Assembly: GCA_013361745.1 (NCBI GenBank) | Contig: JABFXM010000339.1 | Span: 1 to 5,059, forward strand | Reading direction: 5' to 3' | Length of the DNA: 5,059 nt | Origin: Gemmatimonadaceae bacterium | Lineage (GTDB): Bacteria > Gemmatimonadota > Gemmatimonadetes > Gemmatimonadales > Gemmatimonadaceae | Shown here: positions 1-3,577 of the stretch, one piece after another | Layout: every line of letters begins with the position of its first letter | Numbering within the stretch: the first letter of the stretch is position 1 | The notes under the pieces: generated by a model | The model's input: only the letters and a program-made list of their open reading frames with translations | Told to the model about the DNA's origin: nothing | Database searches by the model: none | Position numbers and translations under genes: made by a program

Positions 1-83
1 ACGAAATCGACGACTGCGCGCTCGTCGCCACTCGACGAAGGGATGGCGAGCAGCTCGGCCGCGAGAGAGACGACGTCGGTCAT
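1..83 (-). CDS. M20-type metallopeptidase / deacylase, N-terminal fragment
   Basis: Only the first 27 codons lie in the window; the gene runs off the left edge. The ATG is at 83-81. The visible protein starts MTDVVSLAAELLAIPSSSGD and continues ERAVVDF. A leading helix, then 'L-L-x-I-P-S-x-S-G-x-E', then a helix is the usual N-terminus of the M20 family (ArgE, DapE, carboxypeptidase G2-like), zinc enzymes that hydrolyse amide bonds of N-acylated amino acids or peptides in the cytoplasm. The metal ligands lie further in and are not visible, so neither the subfamily nor the substrate can be assigned. No convincing Shine-Dalgarno sequence precedes the ATG. A terminator about 60 bp upstream separates it from the next minus-strand genes, so it probably has its own promoter between 84 and 141, though I see no clear boxes there. 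Confidence 0.6.
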   Translation of the reverse strand, partial: MTDVVSLAAELLAIPSSSGDERAVVDF

Positions 84-141
84 GCGCGCAACTTAGCCGG
101 GCGCCGTCGCGTTCGGCAGTTCGCGCCGGCCGCGACCGACG

Positions 142-174
142 AAAAACGGGCGCGGAGGAATTCCTCCGCGCCCG
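142..174 (-). terminator. Intrinsic terminator, perfect palindrome plus U5 tract (minus strand)
   Basis: Positions 147-174 form a perfect 28-bp palindrome centred on GAATTC, which folds as a 12-bp GC-rich stem with an AATT loop. On the minus strand it is followed at once by five T (A at 142-146), the classical Rho-independent layout. On the plus strand no T-run follows (CTGGTTCG), so it is oriented to end transcripts of the minus-strand genes at 199-1695, before the M20-like gene at 83. Confidence 0.85.
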
Positions 175-501
175 CTGGTTCGCACGATCTTCGATCGGTC
201 AGGCCGCGTGGCCGCCCGGATCAGGCCGGCCGCCCGCGCCTCGGGCGGGCGCGCGACGCCCGCCACGCGCGGTCGTGCCCCTGCTCTCGCTCACCGAGCA
301 GTCGATGCGCCGCGCGAAGGTACGCCGTGCAGCGCCCTGCTCCGTCCTTCCCTCACCGGGTGCCAGCATGCGGGAATCGTGGCCGCCGAGCCGGGAGTTC
401 TCGCTGCCGTCGCCCGGCGACCCGACGTGGTCGTGATCGATGAAAGTCACGCCCCGTCAGGTGGCAGGAAGCATGCCCCCGGCGGCCACGCGGAACGGGG
501 C
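175..501. other. Gene-poor stretch downstream of the helical-bundle gene
   Basis: Between the palindromic terminator and the stop of the 177-residue protein there is no recognisable gene. The stretch holds a doubtful minus-strand reading frame (199-450, listed separately), a 7-bp-stem GC hairpin at 230-248 without a T-run, and an 8-base direct repeat TCAGGCCG at 199 and 221. If the small frame is not translated, this is a roughly 300-nt 3' untranslated region of the minus-strand transcript. Confidence 0.5.
199..450 (-). CDS. Doubtful small ORF, 83 residues, Gly/Arg-rich
   Basis: The frame starts with GTG at 450 and stops with TGA at 199, ending 25 bp before the palindromic terminator and beginning 51 bp after the 177-residue gene, so its position fits a last gene of the unit. 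By eye about 80% of codons end in G or C, which in DNA this GC-rich is only weak support. The protein opens MTFIDHDHVGSPGDG and becomes Arg/Gly/Ala-rich, ending GGRPDPGGHAA. It has no recognisable domain, signal peptide or membrane segment. No good Shine-Dalgarno sequence precedes the GTG. I do not recognise it, and it may well be a chance open frame. Confidence 0.22.
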   Translation of the reverse strand: MTFIDHDHVGSPGDGSENSRLGGHDSRMLAPGEGRTEQGAARRTFARRIDCSVSESRGTTARGGRRAPARGAGGRPDPGGHAA

Positions 502-1035
502 TCAGCCGCCGAAGCTGGACTCCGCCGCCGCGGACGTGCGGTTCCGCACGTCCACCTCCGGCCCCCCGCGGACGTGCTCGACGAAGAGCTGCTGCGCCAG
601 CCGGTTCGCCTCGTCGGCGTACCGGTCGTGATCGCGCTCGCACTTCTCGCCGATCTCCGCCAGGCGCTGGAGTCCGAGCTGGCGGCCTGCCTCGCGGAAG
701 GTCTTGAAGGTGTCCTCGCTCTGCCGAGCGGTAACGATGTCGCCGACGAGGCGAAGGAAGTCGCTCTCCCGTGCGGAATCGGCGAGGTCGCGCGCCACGC
801 CTAACGCCTTGCCGAGCATTTTCTTGCCGGTGCCGGCCTCCGCGCCGAGCTCACGCTGGTAGTCCTCGAGCATCCGCTGGTGCGCCTGCATGCTCGGGAT
901 GAAGCGCGAGCAGAGATCGCGGAAGCGCGGATCTTCGGCCTGGCTCTCGTGGTCGACGAGATTCTTGACGAAGGTCTCGTGCTGCATGACAGCGTTGTTG
1001 ACCTGGCTCTTCAGGAAGTCCATTCCTCTATCCAT
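502..1035 (-). CDS. Hypothetical all-helical protein, 177 residues, possibly ferritin-like fold
   Basis: The function is not recognised. The start is ATG at 1035, because GGAGGA sits 6 nt upstream and the protein then reads MDRGMDFLKSQVNNAV; an upstream ATG at 1077 would add 14 unlikely residues (MLCNPIAFHKRR...). The sequence is charged and helix-forming nearly throughout, with about four to five amphipathic helices: 5-30, 36-62, 70-86, 89-120 and 122-153. A disordered Ser/Ala/Gly tail follows from about 157. Acidic and His residues recur in the helices (E20, E30, H52, E57, E107, E133, H136), including one ExxH (ERDH, 133-136). That gives a weak resemblance to ferritin-like or DUF892-type four-helix bundles, but a second ExxH is missing. 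There is no signal peptide or membrane segment, so it is probably cytoplasmic. It lies 84 bp downstream of the XRE regulator on the same strand and may be cotranscribed with it; a terminator lies beyond at 142-174. Confidence 0.8.
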   Translation of the reverse strand: MDRGMDFLKSQVNNAVMQHETFVKNLVDHESQAEDPRFRDLCSRFIPSMQAHQRMLEDYQRELGAEAGTGKKMLGKALGVARDLADSARESDFLRLVGDIVTARQSEDTFKTFREAGRQLGLQRLAEIGEKCERDHDRYADEANRLAQQLFVEHVRGGPEVDVRNRTSAAAESSFGG

Positions 1036-1040
1036 CGTCG

Positions 1041-1046
1041 TCCTCC
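1041..1046 (-). promoter_or_regulatory. Ribosome binding site GGAGGA of the 177-residue gene
   Basis: On the minus strand GGAGGA precedes the ATG at 1035; measured from GGAGG the spacing is 6 nt. This near-consensus site decides the start in favour of 1035. Other in-frame ATGs lie at 1077 and 1023. Confidence 0.8.
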
Positions 1047-1119
1047 GTTTGTGGAACGCGATGGGGTTGCAGAGCATGGGCCAGCGCCCGCGTCACCCGC
1101 GGATCAGCCGCGGCGCACC

Positions 1120-1695
1120 TTAGAGAGAGCCGTCGAGCACCCTCGCGCGGACGCGGAACAGCCACGCCGGGATGGGGACACGGGCGGCGCGCGCCCGATC
1201 CTCGATCGCGTTGAGGAGCGCCCGCTTGATCGCGAGCCCGTCCTCCCCGTTCGGCAGGGTGCGGAGAGAACGCAACAACAGCGCCGAGGTCTCGAGGTAG
1301 GCGGCCAGCGAGGCCGGACTCACGCCGCTGTCGGAGAGGCGGGGATTGTCGCCGTTAGGCAGGCTCGCGGCGGCGCCGAGCATGGCGCTCGAGAGCGTGC
1401 GCGAGTCGACGTCGAGCACCGAGGCGAGGCGGTGGCAGAGGGTCGTGGTGAGCTCGGACTTGCCCGTCATCACGCGCCAGAGCTGCTGGCGCGAGGTCCC
1501 GGCCGAGCGCGCGAGTCCCTGCTTCGAGAGCCCGCGGTCGACGCGAAGGAGCTCGATCCGCTTGCCCAGGAGCGACAGCCGCGGGGTGCCGAATCCCGTC
1601 TCGACGGCGGACGCGACGATACGATCCGCGACCGCCGGCGCGCTGTCGCCGGCGGCCGAATCCTGCTCGGCCAGGGGTGTCGCGGATGTTGACAT
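1120..1695 (-). CDS. XRE-family helix-turn-helix transcriptional regulator, 191 residues
   Basis: A probable DNA-binding repressor or activator. Residues 43-96 form a Cro/CI-type HTH: 'LGKRIELLRVDRGLSKQGLA' followed by RSAGTSRQQLWRVMTGKSEL. The LSKQGLA / GTSRQQLWRV pair is the typical helix 2-turn-helix 3, and helix 5 lies around 83-96. The first 40 residues are low-complexity and probably flexible. The C-terminal part (about 100-191) is helical, unassigned, and ends with a basic Trp-containing segment (PAWLFRVRARVLDGSL); it may be a dimerisation or sensing region. I prefer ATG at 1695 (MSTSATPL) over a start at 1752, because the upstream extension crosses the intergenic region and looks unlike protein. 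Only a weak AGGT precedes it. The gene is divergent from 1777-3162, and its start codon overlaps the -35 box of a predicted plus-strand promoter, so self-regulation and control of the divergent pair are plausible inferences. Confidence 0.85.
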   Translation of the reverse strand: MSTSATPLAEQDSAAGDSAPAVADRIVASAVETGFGTPRLSLLGKRIELLRVDRGLSKQGLARSAGTSRQQLWRVMTGKSELTTTLCHRLASVLDVDSRTLSSAMLGAAASLPNGDNPRLSDSGVSPASLAAYLETSALLLRSLRTLPNGEDGLAIKRALLNAIEDRARAARVPIPAWLFRVRARVLDGSL

Positions 1696-1717
1696 ACGTA
1701 ACCTGCAACTATAGATT
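1689..1717 (+). promoter_or_regulatory. Putative sigma70 promoter for the divergent plus-strand pair
   Basis: A consensus TTGACA -35 lies at 1689-1694, followed after 17 bp by TAGATT (1712-1717, 4/6 to TATAAT); an alternative -10 is TATAGA at 1710-1715 with a 15-bp spacer. Transcription would start near 1724, about 50 nt before the ATG at 1777. This AT-richer patch stands out in a GC-rich window. TACGTA (1695-1700) is a perfect 6-bp palindrome inside the spacer. The -35 box overlaps the start codon of the divergent XRE gene. Confidence 0.45.
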
Positions 1718-1776
1718 TGTCGTACCGAAAAGACACCGAACTCGTGCACCATCAGTAACCAAGGCTAGGCCGCGTC

Positions 1777-2274
1777 ATGAGGAAAGTCAAATCGGAGAAA
1801 GCCCCAGCCGAGACGACGCGGAAGCCTTCGAAAGCCCCCGTCGTCGCGACGCGGGGGGTGGTTCGAAAGGGCAGCAAGGGTTCGGCGGCGGTCGGTGCGA
1901 AAGGCGCCGGGACGTCTGCTGCGGCAGCGGTTCGGCGAGGCAGGATCGAAGCGAAGGGAGCGGGCAAGCCGGGGCGGAAATCGGTTGCGAAGGGCCGGCG
2001 CGGAACGGCTGGTCGGAAGCAGGCGCCGAAGCCGCAATCGAAGCCGCTGCCCCCGCTGCTCCAGATCCGGCGGCTCGATCCCGTCCGCGTCTGCGGGGAC
2101 AGGACGAGTGTCGTCCAGCTCTTTCGCGTAGACGAGGAAGCAGTGGCGGTTGGCAAGGCCGCGGGTGCGCGGCAAGTCCATCTCGTGTTCAACGACCGGC
2201 ACGGATGGTACGGCGAGCATGGTCGGAGCTGTCACGCCGTGAGTGCGGTGATGCGGCACGCAGGGATTCGATAG
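1777..2274 (+). CDS. Basic-tailed hypothetical protein with His/Cys-rich C-terminus, 165 residues
   Basis: I do not recognise a named family. The protein has two parts. Residues 1-90 are low-complexity and rich in Lys, Arg, Ala, Gly and Pro (for example MRKVKSEKAPAETTRKPSKA). They resemble histone H1 C-terminal tails and AlgP/Hc-type bacterial proteins, which suggests non-specific nucleic-acid binding. Residues about 91-165 look folded: PLLQIRRLDPVRVCGDRTSV, a predicted strand/helix, then VHLVFNDRHGWYGEHGRSCH near the end. This ending packs H142, H148, C152 and H153 closely, with C106 and H135 earlier, so a metal site is possible but unproven. The ATG at 1777 has only a weak purine-rich stretch (AAGG, AGG) upstream. 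It is first in a plus-strand pair, 45 bp ahead of the Rad52-type gene, which argues for a DNA-linked role. Codon use in the basic half is less GC-rich than in its neighbours, partly because of Lys codons. Confidence 0.72.
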   Translation: MRKVKSEKAPAETTRKPSKAPVVATRGVVRKGSKGSAAVGAKGAGTSAAAAVRRGRIEAKGAGKPGRKSVAKGRRGTAGRKQAPKPQSKPLPPLLQIRRLDPVRVCGDRTSVVQLFRVDEEAVAVGKAAGARQVHLVFNDRHGWYGEHGRSCHAVSAVMRHAGIR

Positions 2275-2304
2275 GACGGATTGCGAATGACAACGGACGG
2301 ACGA

Positions 2305-2310
2305 GAGGAG
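2305..2310 (+). promoter_or_regulatory. Ribosome binding site GAGGAG of the Rad52-type gene
   Basis: GAGGAG ends 9 nt before ATG at 2320. It favours this start over the in-frame TTG at 2281 and ATG at 2287, which would add 13 or 11 residues with no conserved character. Confidence 0.7.
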
Positions 2311-2319
2311 TACACGACG

Positions 2320-3162
2320 ATGATCGCACGACACGAGACGCAGCAGCTCGACCGCAACGACGTCTGGGCCCGACTGGCGATGCCGGTCGCTCCGGAGACG
2401 ATCGCCTGGCGCCAGGACGGCCGACCCATCCAGCGCGACGGGCGCTTCATCGCCCGCTTCGTCTGCTACATCGAGGCGAACCCGGTGCGCGAGCGCCTCG
2501 ACACGGTGGTTCCCGGCGAGTGGGATCTCACCCTCGAGCTTCTGCCCGCGCTCAGCGGCGCGGCGGTGGACGAGAGCGCCGCGGTGAGCTTCAAGGCGCG
2601 CCTTCAGGTGCTGGGCGTGATCCGCGAGGACGTGGGGACGGGCAAGGACTACAAGCAGGCGTCGACGGACGCGTTCAAGCGCGCCGCCGTCCGCTTCGGC
2701 ATCGGTCACGAGCTCTACGCCTACGAGCAGAACTGGGTCGAGCTGGACGGCGACGGCAAGTTCGCGCGTCCGGTCGAGGATCCGGCGGTCGCGTACGCGC
2801 GGAAGCTCGCGCGCGCGGCGAAGGGTGAGCAGCCCGTCGTCGAGCAGCCGGTCGGTGAGGAGGTTCTCGCCGCCGCCGAGCAGCCCGTCGCCGGTCGCCC
2901 GGCAAAGGAGCGCAAGGTGACGAAGAACGCGGACCTCGCGGCGCTGCTCCCTGAGATCCCGGCGTGCCCGAAGTGCGCCGGCAAGATGTGGGACAACCGT
3001 CTCTCGAAGCGGAACCCGAAGGCGCCGGACTACAAGTGCCGCGACCGCTCCTGCGACGGAGTGATCTGGCCGCAGCGCGGCGCTCCCTCGCAGACCGAGG
3101 GCATCGCCCCGACGCCGCCGGCCACGCCGAGCATGGCGCTGGTGGACGAGATCCCCTTCTGA
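2320..3162 (+). CDS. Rad52/DdrA-type single-strand annealing protein with zinc ribbon and SSB-like tail, 280 residues
   Basis: A probable recombination mediator that binds ssDNA and anneals complementary strands, as known for Rad52/Rad22, phage Sak and Deinococcus DdrA. Residues about 10-145 match the family pattern: an opening LARLAMPV/APETIAWR-like segment, a 'Y-I-E-A-N-P-V-R-E-R-L-D' block (50-61), strands 68-75 and 89-104, then the hallmark KQASTDAFKRAAVRFGIGHE-LY (112-133). Residues 165-200 form a linker with three EQPV repeats. Residues 216-250 form a zinc ribbon with C216, C219, C240 and C245 (CPKC, KMWDNR, NPKAPDYKC, DRSCDGVIWP). The C-terminus after a Pro-rich stretch is LVDEIPF, like the SSB tip that recruits repair proteins. 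The start at 2320 is chosen for GAGGAG 9 nt upstream. It is second in a pair with the basic-tailed gene (45-bp gap) and is followed by a terminator at 3204. It may be phage-derived or a resident repair gene; the Rad52 assignment is strong, while the function of the tail is inferred. Confidence 0.9.
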   Translation: MIARHETQQLDRNDVWARLAMPVAPETIAWRQDGRPIQRDGRFIARFVCYIEANPVRERLDTVVPGEWDLTLELLPALSGAAVDESAAVSFKARLQVLGVIREDVGTGKDYKQASTDAFKRAAVRFGIGHELYAYEQNWVELDGDGKFARPVEDPAVAYARKLARAAKGEQPVVEQPVGEEVLAAAEQPVAGRPAKERKVTKNADLAALLPEIPACPKCAGKMWDNRLSKRNPKAPDYKCRDRSCDGVIWPQRGAPSQTEGIAPTPPATPSMALVDEIPF

Positions 3163-3203
3163 AGCGCGGCGTTTGGCCTCTAGCGTCGAGAAAGGCGGAA
3201 GAA

Positions 3204-3241
3204 CGAAAGGCGGTCGAGGATTGCTCCTCGACCGCCTTTCG
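3204..3241 (+). terminator. Intrinsic terminator after the Rad52-type gene
   Basis: A perfect 17-bp stem (3204-3220 with 3225-3241) with a TTGC loop lies 41 bp after the TGA. The left arm starts CGAAAGG and the right arm ends CCTTTCG, giving A/T-rich base pairs at the foot, then CTTTC. It lies between genes facing each other, so it may also stop minus-strand transcripts leaving tRNA-Leu; on that strand TTCTT follows. A second copy of GAAAGGCGG at 3190-3198 could pair with the same right arm as an alternative, weaker stem. Confidence 0.85.
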
Positions 3242-3272
3242 CTTTCACCCTCAGAGAGCTTTCCCTCTCGGC

Positions 3273-3300
3273 CGACCCCTGACCCCCGACCCCTGATCCC
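3273..3300 (-). repeat. 14-bp tandem repeat, potential G-quadruplex on the minus strand
   Basis: Two 14-bp units, CGACCCCTGACCCC and CGACCCCTGATCCC, lie head to tail with one mismatch. Read on the minus strand, 3300-3276 gives four G-tracts of 3, 4, 5 and 4 G with loops of 4, 2 and 3 nt, which fits the usual G-quadruplex pattern. It starts 6 nt beyond the 3' end of tRNA-Leu, so it would be transcribed in the tRNA's 3' trailer. The role is unknown. Confidence 0.6.
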
Positions 3301-3306
3301 TGCAAA

Positions 3307-3389
3307 TGCCCGGGGCCGGACTCGAACCGGCACTCCCTTGCGGGAAGGGGATTTTAAGTCCCCCGCGTCTACCATTTCGCCACCCGGGC
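3307..3389 (-). tRNA. tRNA-Leu (anticodon UAA)
   Basis: Read on the minus strand, the full class II cloverleaf is present. It has a 7-bp acceptor GCCCGGG/CCCGGGC, a D-arm of the usual Leu form (GGCGAAATGGTAGACGC), and an anticodon stem GGGGA/TCCCC with loop CTTAAAA. The anticodon TAA is at 3356-3354 and reads UUA and UUG. A long variable arm (TCCC-GCAA-GGGA) and a T-arm GCCGG-TTCGAGT-CCGGC follow. The discriminator is A (3307), as expected for leucine. CCA is not encoded, so it would be added by the CCA-adding enzyme. Leu UUA codons should be rare in DNA this GC-rich, so this is a low-demand isoacceptor (inference). It lies 60 bp downstream of tRNA-Gly on the same strand with a hairpin between. 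Confidence 0.97.
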
Positions 3390-3396
3390 CACCGCG

Positions 3397-3440
3397 AAAA
3401 GACGACGGAGCCGATCGCGTGCGCCGCGTCGGCTCCGTTG
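3397..3440 (-). terminator. Terminator-like hairpin between tRNA-Gly and tRNA-Leu
   Basis: On the minus strand, directly after tRNA-Gly, 3440-3429 pairs with 3414-3403 in a 12-bp stem (one G-T wobble; core ACGGAGCCGA/TCGGCTCCGT). The upper part can extend through CGCG/CGCG after a bulge to a 5-nt loop. It is followed by TCTTTTCGC, a short U-tract. This is the layout of an intrinsic terminator for tRNA-Gly, although the co-oriented tRNA-Leu begins only 7 bp beyond the T-run. It may instead be a partial terminator or a processing hairpin. Confidence 0.6.
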
Positions 3441-3449
3441 TAGTACGAG

Positions 3450-3522
3450 AGCGGGAAACGGGACTCGAACCCGCGACCCCAACCTTGGCAAGGTTGTGCT
3501 CTACCAACTGAGCTATTCCCGC
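3450..3522 (-). tRNA. tRNA-Gly (anticodon GCC)
   Basis: On the minus strand a standard class I cloverleaf is visible. The acceptor is GCGGGAA/TTCCCGC, the D-arm GCTC-AGTTGGTA-GAGC, and the anticodon stem CAACC/GGTTG with loop TTGCCAA. The anticodon GCC (3489-3487) reads GGC and GGU. The variable loop is GGGTC and the T-arm GCGGG-TTCGAGT-CCCGT, with one G-T pair. The discriminator is T (3450), as usual for bacterial tRNA-Gly. CCA is not encoded. GGC is probably the dominant glycine codon here, so this should be a heavily used tRNA. A good promoter lies just upstream at 3531-3559. Confidence 0.97.
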
Positions 3523-3530
3523 GTGCGCGA

Positions 3531-3559
3531 ATCATAAGGACGACGCGCGCCCCCGGCAA
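3531..3559 (-). promoter_or_regulatory. Putative sigma70 promoter of tRNA-Gly
   Basis: On the minus strand TTGCCG (3559-3554, 4/6 to TTGACA) is followed after exactly 17 bp by TATGAT (3536-3531, 5/6 to TATAAT). TTATGATT is the only AT-rich patch in an otherwise very GC-rich spacer. The start would fall near 3524, only 1-3 nt before the mature 5' end of tRNA-Gly at 3522, implying a very short leader. Confidence 0.5.
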
Positions 3560-3577
3560 GCGCGCCCGCGCGCGACG

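Noticed and set aside
1097..1113. CCGCGG inverted repeat just after the XRE stop, considered as a terminator
   Set aside because: The stem is only 6 bp and no T-run follows on the minus strand.
208..1692. Plus-strand open frames at 208-804 and 880-1692
   Set aside because: They lie opposite the helical protein and the XRE regulator, which have good starts and recognisable protein character; the plus-strand products are Arg/Ala-rich and featureless.
1677..2828. Plus-strand open frame of 383 codons in another frame across the basic-tailed and Rad52-type genes
   Set aside because: It overlaps two better-supported genes in a different frame, and its product is a low-complexity Arg/Gly mix.
1765..3507. 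Very long open frame (580 codons) on the minus strand, opposite the Rad52-type gene and through both tRNA genes
   Set aside because: It runs antisense to two well-supported genes and through two perfect tRNA cloverleaves. Its product is Arg-rich with no domain logic, as expected for antisense frames in GC-rich DNA.
3307..3522. tRNA genes as integration site for a mobile island carrying the Rad52-type gene
   Set aside because: No partial tRNA copy, direct repeat or integrase gene was found in the window, so an attachment site cannot be supported.
3173..3559. Open frames on both strands over the tRNA genes, with products such as [19 protein letters not shown]
   Set aside because: These are translations of the tRNA-Gly and tRNA-Leu sequences, a well-known kind of false protein.
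3541..3577. GC-rich hairpin (9 of 10 pairs) between the glycosidase-like stop and tRNA-Gly, considered as a terminator
   Set aside because: The arms are simple GC alternation, the loop is long and no U-tract follows; it also overlaps the predicted tRNA promoter.
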